Source: Gallionellales bacterium GWA2_55_18 | Lineage (GTDB): Bacteria > Pseudomonadota > Gammaproteobacteria > Burkholderiales > Gallionellaceae | Assembly: GCA_001801055.1 (NCBI GenBank) | Contig: MGWP01000035.1 | Location: 27,918 to 60,236, forward strand | DNA: 32,319 bases | Direction of reading: 5' to 3' | Shown: positions 1 through 5,483 of the stretch, one piece after another | Position numbering within the stretch: position 1 is the first letter of the stretch | How the letters are laid out: the number at the start of each line of letters is the position of its first letter | Notes under the pieces: generated by a model | What the model was told of the DNA's origin: nothing | Databases searched by the model: none | The model's input: only the letters and a program-made list of their open reading frames with translations | Position numbers and translations under genes: made by a program

Positions 1-88
1 CGCGTTCGGCGGCGCGATGCACCAATTCTGCCGGAGTGAGCGTACCGTCGGAAATGTTGGAATGGCAATGCAGGTCGTAATCAAGCAT
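1..88 (-). CDS. PHP-domain phosphoesterase, N-terminal fragment
   Basis: Only the first 29 codons lie in the window. The protein opens MLDYDLHCHSNISDGT and continues LTPAELVHRAAER. The HCHSxxSDG motif is the first metal-binding motif of PHP-domain phosphoesterases, such as the YciV/RNase AM 3',5'-nucleotide bisphosphatase family. The ATG at 88 is preceded by AGGAA at a usual distance, which supports this start. The gene lies downstream of ratA on the same strand and overlaps the tail of a decayed rnfH. The subfamily cannot be decided from this fragment. Confidence 0.75.
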   Translation of the reverse strand, partial: MLDYDLHCHSNISDGTLTPAELVHRAAER

Positions 89-220
89 GGGTTCCTGCGG
101 TTGCCTCGCCGCGGCCCTTCTTCATTATTTTTTCTTCGGCGCACTTGCGGCGCGTTTCTCCGGGTTCAACGGTCGTCAAGTAAGGCATGCACCACTTCGA
201 TATCGATAATTGCCGCTCAT
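81..220 (-). pseudogene. rnfH: Degraded rnfH (ratB) remnant, internally deleted
   Basis: The ATG at 220 overlaps the ratA stop as ATGA, the usual coupled ratA-rnfH arrangement. After three codons (M S G) and one extra base, the DNA reads IIDIEVVHALLDDR, which resembles an RnfH N-terminus, and then reaches a stop. In a different frame it resumes as EPGETRRKCAEEKIMKKG, which resembles the basic RnfH C-terminal tail (usually DPKExRRxRA). About 60 central codons are missing. This is what remains after a frameshift plus an internal deletion. The tail frame closes at 81, just inside the next gene. The assignment rests on family memory and position, not on an alignment. Confidence 0.55.
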
Positions 221-654
221 GTTTTCGCATAAACCTTTTCCGCATGATGAATGAAAGCATCCACAAAACTGTTGGCAATGTAATGAAACACCGGCCCGAC
301 CAATTTCTCCAGCAGTTTGCTGGAAAACTCATAGTGCAAACGAAATTCTATTTTACAGGCTGAATCGCCTAGCGGGATAAACCGCCAATGACCGTCCAGA
401 TGCCGGAACGGCCCATGCTGCAAAGTCATATCGATCTGGTGCGGCGGCGTGCGCGTATTTTCGGTAGTGAAATGCTGCTTGATATGGTGGTAATCGATGT
501 GCACCGTAGCGTGTACTGTCGCATCATCCAGCCGGGTGACGCTCGAACCGCCGCACCACGGCAGAAACTGCGGATAATCTTCCACGCGATCCACCAGGTT
601 GAACATCTGCTCCGCGCTATGCGGAACCAGTACCATTTTTTCTACTAACGCCAT
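217..654 (-). CDS. ratA: RatA-type START/Coq10-like domain protein
   Basis: The product is a 145-aa protein beginning MALVEKMVLVPHSAEQMFNL. It continues with the typical VEDYPQFLPWC segment and FEFRLHYEF-like strands of the polyketide cyclase/Coq10 (START-like) fold. In E. coli RatA binds the 50S subunit and blocks subunit joining, and related proteins bind ubiquinone. The start at 654 was chosen because the family begins exactly there; the frame extends further upstream with unrelated sequence. It is divergent from smpB, with 67 bp between them, the same neighbourhood as in many Proteobacteria. Its stop overlaps the start of the rnfH remnant. Whether it acts as a toxin in this organism is unknown. 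Confidence 0.9.
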   Translation of the reverse strand: MALVEKMVLVPHSAEQMFNLVDRVEDYPQFLPWCGGSSVTRLDDATVHATVHIDYHHIKQHFTTENTRTPPHQIDMTLQHGPFRHLDGHWRFIPLGDSACKIEFRLHYEFSSKLLEKLVGPVFHYIANSFVDAFIHHAEKVYAKT

Positions 655-721
655 TGCCAGCCTGAAGTTGCAAAACCAAAGGCTGGTAGAATAGCCGAAC
701 ACACCGCAAAACTCACCTGAT

Positions 722-1171
722 ATGAGCATCATCCAGAACAAAAAAGCCTTCCATGAGTATTTCATTGAAGACAAATATGAAGCCGGCATCATGCTGGAGG
801 GCTGGGAAGTCAAGGCCATCCGCGCCGGACGCGCGCAACTCAAGGAAGCCTATGTCACCGTAAAAGACGGCGCGCTGTACCTGTTCGGCTCGCACATCAG
901 CCCGCTGCTCAACGCCTCCACGCATATCCATCCCGACCCGGTACGCACCCGCAAGCTGTTGCTGCATAAGTCGGAAATCGACAAGATCATCGGCAAGGTG
1001 CAACGTGCCGGTTACACCCTGATGCCGCTGGACATGCACTACAAGGGGGGGCGGGTTAAGCTGGAAATCGGCTTAGCCAAGGGCAAGAAACAGCATGACA
1101 AGCGCGCAACAGAGAAAGAAAAAGATTCCAAACGTGAAGCCGCGCAGGCGATGAAAAAGGAACGCCGCTAG
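722..1171 (+). CDS. smpB: SsrA (tmRNA)-binding protein SmpB
   Basis: The 149-aa protein has the standard length. It starts [17 protein letters not shown] and contains [27 protein letters not shown] and the basic C-terminal tail ([19 protein letters not shown]) that inserts in the mRNA channel. SmpB binds tmRNA and delivers it to stalled ribosomes for trans-translation and release. The gene is divergent from ratA, a common pairing. No ssrA gene is visible beside it. A 6-bp inverted repeat with a 3-base loop (1173-1187) follows the stop but has no T-run, so it is a doubtful terminator. Confidence 0.97.
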   Translation: MSIIQNKKAFHEYFIEDKYEAGIMLEGWEVKAIRAGRAQLKEAYVTVKDGALYLFGSHISPLLNASTHIHPDPVRTRKLLLHKSEIDKIIGKVQRAGYTLMPLDMHYKGGRVKLEIGLAKGKKQHDKRATEKEKDSKREAAQAMKKERR

Positions 1172-1408
1172 TCAAGCAGCGTGCTTGCGGCACCATGCTC
1201 AACTAGGCCGTTTGGCATATTGTTCTTGAAGCGGTTTTAGCGCAGTATTCAGGTTTGCGCTTTGTAGATGTCGTTTTTTCCGGCAACGATGGGGCGTTTA
1301 CTTTCCTCGCCCATATAAATACAAAGGGTTGCCAATGAATAGCCGGATTATGCGACATTCAATTCCAGATTATTCGACACAATTGGTGTCTAGTTTACAT
1401 TGGCCGTC
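1172..1408. other. Intergenic stretch between smpB and first cassette gene
   Basis: This 237-bp stretch holds no convincing gene. The small hairpin at 1173-1187 lies just after smpB. I looked for an integron attI site or an upstream attC right half (GTTRRRY) bordering the first cassette and found none that was convincing. The left boundary of the cassette cluster is therefore undefined. It could still hold the promoter of the Sel1 gene. Confidence 0.4.
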
Positions 1409-1996
1409 ATGAACAAACGCGATCTATTTTTCTCCCTTGCGATTCTTGCCGCCTCTGTGGCGCACGCAGCACCGGCTGAAACAGCCTGCACTCCCCAAGC
1501 TATCGCAGCGCTTGAGAGCCAAGCCGCTCAAGGCGATTCTCGGGCGCAGTATTGGCTTGGCACTCAGCTTGAACTAGGGGAATGTGGCACTAAAGACCCT
1601 CAACGCGCCAATTCACTTCTTCAACAGTCCGCCGCGAAAAACTTCCCTCCTGCGGTTCATGTTCTCGGCATCATGCTTCGACGCGACGGCAAAGACGCCG
1701 AAGCGCTCAAATACTTTGAGAGGTCTGCTGAGTTGGGATTCCAGCATGGGTTTGCCGACATGGGCTTCACTTATGGCTTGCGTGACTCCCCCGTTAGAGA
1801 TGCCATCCTGTCCTACGCATGGCTCACATTGGCAATCTCTCGTGAGAGCAAAGCTCCTCTTCAGGGGTATTTAGAAACTACGCGCGCTAAAATTACACGA
1901 GCTTTGTCAGAAGCTGAGCTAGTAAGTGCCAAGAGTGTGGCTGAAAAACTTAGTGCTAGGTTCTCGTCTATTCCTGCTTGGGTGGATAACCAATGA
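1409..1996 (+). CDS. Secreted Sel1-like repeat protein
   Basis: The 195-aa protein has a signal peptide (MNKRDLFFSLAILAASVAHA) and then about three Sel1-like/TPR helical repeats, recognisable as AQYWLG, AVHVLGIMLRRDGKDAEALKYF and GFADMGFTYG. Sel1 repeats are protein-interaction scaffolds; the partner is unknown, and the protein is probably periplasmic. The ATG at 1409 was chosen over an in-frame TTG three codons earlier because the signal peptide starts there. An attC-like site begins one base after the stop, so this gene reads as the first visible cassette of an integron-like cluster. Its role cannot be inferred further. Confidence 0.8.
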   Translation: MNKRDLFFSLAILAASVAHAAPAETACTPQAIAALESQAAQGDSRAQYWLGTQLELGECGTKDPQRANSLLQQSAAKNFPPAVHVLGIMLRRDGKDAEALKYFERSAELGFQHGFADMGFTYGLRDSPVRDAILSYAWLTLAISRESKAPLQGYLETTRAKITRALSEAELVSAKSVAEKLSARFSSIPAWVDNQ

Positions 1997-1997
1997 C

Positions 1998-2078
1998 GGC
2001 CAACCCACCCATCAACACGGACTGGCTTACAGCGGGCTTTGCCCGCTTCCAGCCAGCCGGTTATGTCAGACGTTAGCG
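1998..2078 (+). other. attC-like recombination site 1
   Basis: This is an imperfect 81-bp palindrome with attC architecture. R'' is GGCCAAC (1998-2004), L'' is ATCAAC (2011-2016), the central stem is AGCGGGC-TTT-GCCCGCT (2031-2047) flanked by CTGGCT/AGCCAG, L' is GTTAT (2060-2064), and R' is GTTAGCG (2072-2078). L'' and L' pair except for one unpaired C, the extrahelical base typical of attC. The R boxes deviate from the RYYYAAC/GTTRRRY consensus, so this is a divergent or decaying site. Confidence 0.65.
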
Positions 2079-2107
2079 ATTTCTCATTTCATCAATTTTT
2101 TACTCAA

Positions 2108-2641
2108 ATGACCAAATTAACTCTCTTAATCACATTTATATTATTAACACTTGGCATCCCATTTGAGGCCAACAGTGCGGTAGCTCCTCAAGGCGAGGTG
2201 ACCGAACTGCCAAAATTAAGAACGGCCTCATACGACGGAAAATGGGGAGGTACCATTAGGTGCCTTTATGACCCGGGGATGTGGCCTGAAGACGAATGTG
2301 ATATTGGTTTAAATTTCAAAATTGACGGAGATTCATTCTTTGCTGAGCAGAGTATTCGTAACAAGAAGACTGGTGAATCTAAAAAATATGAAGTTAAAAC
2401 CAAGTTTCAGTTCATGCAACTGGCCACCAATGCTGTTGCGATTTCCTTGAACAGTGGAAATGATGAAGATGGAACGTGGGTCGAGACTTGGTCATTCGTT
2501 ATGACATTGAAAGACCCCGAGCATATGATCGTTCATTGGACTCGCGTGGTTAACAATATAGACATGCCAAGGAATATGACAGGCAGCAAGTTTTCATCGG
2601 TTGGAATGGGGGAGTTAGTTCGTGAAGGCCCAACTCCGTAA
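2108..2641 (+). CDS. Secreted protein of unknown function
   Basis: The 177-aa protein has a clear signal peptide (MTKLTLLITFILLTLGIPFE, cleavage probably after ANSA). The mature region is polar and beta-rich, with two cysteines near residues 60-72, a YDGKWGGTIRC segment and W-rich stretches (GTWVETWSF). I do not recognise a family. The ATG at 2108 was chosen because the signal peptide begins there; the frame runs further upstream into the attC-like site. No strong Shine-Dalgarno is visible. The gene lies between two attC-like sequences, so it is probably a mobile cassette gene. It is AT-richer than the neighbouring core genes. Confidence 0.7.
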   Translation: MTKLTLLITFILLTLGIPFEANSAVAPQGEVTELPKLRTASYDGKWGGTIRCLYDPGMWPEDECDIGLNFKIDGDSFFAEQSIRNKKTGESKKYEVKTKFQFMQLATNAVAISLNSGNDEDGTWVETWSFVMTLKDPEHMIVHWTRVVNNIDMPRNMTGSKFSSVGMGELVREGPTP

Positions 2642-2653
2642 GTGGCTGTATAT

Positions 2654-2690
2654 CGCTAACCTTGCGCTCAAGTTCGCGCCCTTAACAAAA
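2654..2690 (+). other. Left half of an attC-like site (site 2)
   Basis: CGCTAAC (2654-2660) followed by CTTGCGCTCAAG (2661-2672) closely resembles the left arm of site 3, CCCAAC then CCTGCACTCAAG. CGCTAAC is also the exact reverse complement of the R' box of site 1 (GTTAGCG). A matching right arm (CTTAG...GTTA) is not visible before or after the IS that inserted at 2703. This is either a truncated site or a chance resemblance. Confidence 0.35.
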
Positions 2691-2702
2691 GGAGCCAGCG
2701 TC

Positions 2703-4232
2703 CAATGGCACTAACTTAAGAGAAGAATCATTCTGTTCATATAGATAGAGGCGGCTGAGAGCCTCGTCGCATTATCATGCGGGTGTCGAATCCGTGATGT
2801 GTAATGCGAAAGGGTCAGCCACCATGAATGATAGCAAGAAACGGCATCTTGCCGAACAGGTTCGCCGGTTGCGCGCGCGATTTGTCCAATCTGTGGGCGC
2901 GGTGTTGGGTGATGTCCTGCCAAGACAGCCGTTAATGAAGTGGGTTGCCGAAGAGTGCGGCAACTACCGGCAACGCATCTACGATCCATTGCAAACCCTC
3001 ACGCTGTTTATCGAACAGGTACTGGGCGCAGATCAAAGCTGTCAGGATGCTGTGGCGCGAGGCGTGAGTGGGCAAGTATCGTTGGGACAGACTCCATGCA
3101 GCCTGAATACAGCCGCCTACTGCAAAGCACGTTCACGGCTGGCGCTGGGGCTCATTGAGCGTTTGGGGCGTGAAACGGGTGAAATGCTATGCACACAACA
3201 GCCACGGGCGTGGCGCTGGCGTGGTCGTGAGGTAAAGCTCGTGGATGGCACGACGGTATCAATGCCCGACACGGCGGACAACCAAGCGAGTTTTCCGCAA
3301 AGCCGGACGCAGAAACAGGGGCTTGGATTTCCGCTGGCGCGACTGGTCACCATTGTGTCGCTGTCCTGCGGAGCTGTGCTCGATTGGGCATCCGGTCCAT
3401 GTGAAGGCAAGCAGACAGGTGAAACGGCACTGTTATGGAAACTCGCACAGCGGCTTCAACGCGGCGATATCGTGATTGCGGATCGGTGTTACGCAGGCTA
3501 TTTCCTGATTGCGTTGTTGGTGCAGATGGGCGTTGATGTGGTTATCCGGCAGCATCAGCGCCGGCACACGGATTTCCGGCGCGGTCAGCGGCTGGGAGCA
3601 AGAGATCACATTGTGAGTTGGCCCAGGCTTCAGCGTCCGAGTTGGATGGACATAGACACTTACGCCACCATGCCCGAGACACTCAGGATGCGCGAAATAA
3701 ATATCGGCGGCTGGACGCTGGTGACAACGCTGATGGATGCAAAAGAAGTCAGCAAGCGTGATCTGTTCGAGTTGTATCATGCCCGTTGGCAGATAGAGTT
3801 GGACTTGCGTTCCATCAAGACATCAATGCAAATGGACGAACTGCGTTGCAAGAGTCCGCAGATGGTGAAGAAGGAAATTGCCGTGCATCTACTCGCTTAC
3901 AATCTGGTGCGCGCGGTGATGGCGCAGGCGGCGTATCTGGGGCACGTGCTACCGCGACAGTTGAGTTTTAAAGGGACGCTACAGATGCTCAATGCGTTCG
4001 AAGAGAATTTGCGTCACTGCCCGCTCGGACGACTGGTGCTGCGCCACGCGCATCTTCTGGCTGGGATTGCGCAAATGAAGCTACCGCACCGACCAGGACG
4101 GGTTGAACCACGAGCGTTAAAACGAAGGCCAAAGCCGTTTCAATTACTCACGGAACCACGCCAAATACTGCGTGCGCGGCTTATGGCAAAACAACAGCAA
4201 CATATTTCAGCATGCTTAAGTTAGTGCCATTG
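2703..4232 (+). mobile_element. IS4-family insertion sequence, complete
   Basis: The element is 1530 bp, bounded by perfect 18-bp inverted repeats, CAATGGCACTAACTTAAG at 2703-2720 and its reverse complement at 4215-4232. It is flanked by an 11-bp direct repeat GAGCCAGCGTC (2692-2702 and 4233-4243). The repeat length and target duplication fit the IS4 family. One intact transposase gene fills it. The intact ends, duplication and frame suggest a fairly recent insertion. It landed inside the cassette region, next to the half attC-like site. Confidence 0.93.
2824..4224 (+). CDS. IS4-family transposase
   Basis: This 466-aa DDE transposase catalyses cut-and-paste movement of the surrounding element. 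The first catalytic Asp is in LVDGTTVSMPDT, the second in IVIADRCYAGYF, and the Glu lies in the YHARWQIELDLRSIK signature, which matches the IS4 Y-(2)-R-(3)-E-(6)-K motif. The ATG at 2824 was chosen (MNDSKKRHLAEQ) because AAGGG precedes it; in-frame GTG/ATG codons at 2794 and 2797 are alternatives. The stop falls inside the right inverted repeat. The reading frame is intact and the element is probably active or recently so. Confidence 0.93.
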   Translation: MNDSKKRHLAEQVRRLRARFVQSVGAVLGDVLPRQPLMKWVAEECGNYRQRIYDPLQTLTLFIEQVLGADQSCQDAVARGVSGQVSLGQTPCSLNTAAYCKARSRLALGLIERLGRETGEMLCTQQPRAWRWRGREVKLVDGTTVSMPDTADNQASFPQSRTQKQGLGFPLARLVTIVSLSCGAVLDWASGPCEGKQTGETALLWKLAQRLQRGDIVIADRCYAGYFLIALLVQMGVDVVIRQHQRRHTDFRRGQRLGARDHIVSWPRLQRPSWMDIDTYATMPETLRMREINIGGWTLVTTLMDAKEVSKRDLFELYHARWQIELDLRSIKTSMQMDELRCKSPQMVKKEIAVHLLAYNLVRAVMAQAAYLGHVLPRQLSFKGTLQMLNAFEENLRHCPLGRLVLRHAHLLAGIAQMKLPHRPGRVEPRALKRRPKPFQLLTEPRQILRARLMAKQQQHISACLS

Positions 4233-4278
4233 GAGCCAGCGTCACATTGTTTTATAGTGGTATAGACATAATCCGACT

Positions 4279-4292
4279 TTGGCTCGAGCCAA
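4279..4292. promoter_or_regulatory. 14-bp perfect palindrome upstream of hicBA
   Basis: TTGGCTCGAGCCAA is a perfect palindrome 59 bp before the hicB ATG. HicB-type antitoxins often autoregulate their promoter, so this could be an operator. No clear -35/-10 pair could be fixed around it, so this is only a suggestion. Confidence 0.25.
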
Positions 4293-4351
4293 GTTGCTTA
4301 TTGCAGGGCATAGAATGATAATCATACTTTTTACGCATTTTGGAGTCTGCC

Positions 4352-4561
4352 ATGAAAGTCTATTCAGCAGTAATTGAACGGTGTCCACAAACAGGCCTGT
4401 TCGTTGGTTTTGTCCCCGGTTTTCCTGGCGCTCATTCCCAAGGAGAAACGCTGGATGAGGTCAATCACAACCTGCACGATGTCATTACAATGCTTTTGGA
4501 GGATGGCGAACCTATGCTGGAATCCGAGTTTGTCGGGGTTCAAAACGTCGCCGTCGCTTGA
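4352..4561 (+). CDS. hicB: HicB-family antitoxin
   Basis: The 69-aa protein begins MKVYSAVIERCPQTGLFVGF and contains VPGFPGAHSQGETLDEVNHN, the partially degraded RNase H-like fold of HicB antitoxins (the GxxTLDEA-like helix is clear). It neutralises HicA by direct binding. The protein is short and has no visible C-terminal HTH or ribbon-helix-helix extension. The ATG at 4352 follows GGAG at a normal distance, so an in-frame TTG at 4340 is rejected. hicA starts three bases after its stop, giving the hicB-hicA order. Toxin-antitoxin pairs are frequent cassettes in integrons, which fits the attC-like site after hicA. Confidence 0.85.
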   Translation: MKVYSAVIERCPQTGLFVGFVPGFPGAHSQGETLDEVNHNLHDVITMLLEDGEPMLESEFVGVQNVAVA

Positions 4562-4564
4562 GCC

Positions 4565-4789
4565 ATGGGCAATATCCCCGTCCTCAAGCCCAATGAAGTC
4601 ATCGCCATTCTTATCAAACTCGGCTTCACTGAAGTCCGTCAACGTGGATCACATAAACAATTCCGCGATACGACAGGGCACTGCACAACAGTTCCGTTTC
4701 ATCAAGGCCGTGACATCTCCCCGGTCTTGCTCCGTCAAATTGCCAAAGACATCGGCCTCGCACTTGATGAGTTGCTCAAGCATAGATAG
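4565..4789 (+). CDS. hicA: HicA-family mRNA interferase toxin
   Basis: The 74-aa protein has the dsRBD-like HicA fold. It carries the catalytic His in RGSHKQF (H30), then TTVPFHQGRDISPVLLRQIA and the final helix KDIGLALDELLKH. HicA toxins cleave mRNA and tmRNA independently of translation and are held inactive by HicB. The gene is complete, with the key His present, so the toxin is probably functional. Its stop codon overlaps the first base of the following attC-like site, a typical cassette arrangement. Confidence 0.9.
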   Translation: MGNIPVLKPNEVIAILIKLGFTEVRQRGSHKQFRDTTGHCTTVPFHQGRDISPVLLRQIAKDIGLALDELLKHR

Positions 4790-4853
4790 CCCAACCCTGC
4801 ACTCAAGTTTGCTCCCTCCGGTCGCAGCGACGCGCCTTAGCCACACGTTAAAA
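4789..4853 (+). other. attC-like recombination site 3
   Basis: The site is 65 bp: R'' GCCCAAC (4789-4795, perfect RYYYAAC), L'' CTCAAG (4802-4807), a central GTCGC/GCGAC stem, L' CTTAG (4836-4840) and R' GTTAAAA (4847-4853, one mismatch to GTTRRRY). L'' pairs with L' apart from one unpaired C, and the CTCAAG...CTTAG pairing is the one I recall from the Vibrio cholerae VCR family. It lies directly after hicA and marks the right end of the cassette cluster. Confidence 0.7.
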
Positions 4854-4875
4854 GGCTACCCAACATAAACCTCAA

Positions 4876-5466
4876 ATGCCCCGCCTCCCCCTCTTTCTCC
4901 TGCTGGCCCTGCTCTCAACCGCCAGCCTCGCCCAACCGAAAGGAGCAGCCATAACCACCACCGAAACCAAACAAACCGCCTACCTCGCAGGCGGCTGCTT
5001 CTGGGGCATGGAAGATCTGGTGCGGGAGATTCCCGGCGTGCTGGCAACCGAAGTCGGCTACACCGGCGGCGGCACGCCGGATGCGACCTATGAGCAGGTG
5101 AAGACCGGCGCTACCGGCCATGCCGAATCGCTGAAGATCGTGTTCGACCCGGTGCAACTAACCTACCGCCATCTGCTGTTCGAATTTTTCCGTATGCACA
5201 ACCCGACCACGCGCAATCAGCAGGGCAACGACATCGGCACGCAATACCGCTCGGCGATTTTCTACACCAGCGAAGAACAAAAACGCACCGCCGAGGAGGT
5301 CATCAAGACCGTGGATGCTTCGGGTGACTGGAAGGCCAGAATCGTCACCGAGGTCGTGTCGTTCAAGGAGTTTTACCGTGCCGAGGAATATCACCAGAAA
5401 TATCTGGTCAAGCATCCGCGTGGCTATACCTGCCACTACATGCGGCGGATGAATTTGGGTGAATAG
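4876..5466 (+). CDS. msrA: Peptide methionine sulfoxide reductase MsrA, exported
   Basis: The 196-aa enzyme reduces methionine-S-sulfoxide in proteins. A signal peptide (MPRLPLFLLLALLSTASLAQ) precedes the catalytic domain, so it should act in the periplasm. The active-site motif GGCFWG has its nucleophile at C41. GYTGG, HAESLKIVFDP and IGTQYRSAIFY follow, and the C-terminal part has a second Cys (C186 in YTCHYMR) that can serve as resolving cysteine. The start lies only 23 bp beyond the R' box of attC-like site 3 and has no good Shine-Dalgarno, so its original upstream region may have been displaced. A dehydrogenase gene follows after 17 bp. Confidence 0.95.
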   Translation: MPRLPLFLLLALLSTASLAQPKGAAITTTETKQTAYLAGGCFWGMEDLVREIPGVLATEVGYTGGGTPDATYEQVKTGATGHAESLKIVFDPVQLTYRHLLFEFFRMHNPTTRNQQGNDIGTQYRSAIFYTSEEQKRTAEEVIKTVDASGDWKARIVTEVVSFKEFYRAEEYHQKYLVKHPRGYTCHYMRRMNLGE

Positions 5467-5483
5467 CTATTCGGGGCGCCAGC

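Noticed and set aside
1172-1399. Possible ssrA (tmRNA) gene beside smpB
   Set aside because: No tRNA-like ends and no tag-peptide reading frame could be found in this stretch.
2654-2690. Complete third attC site
   Set aside because: Only the left arm is recognisable; no L'/R' boxes were found before or after the IS insertion.
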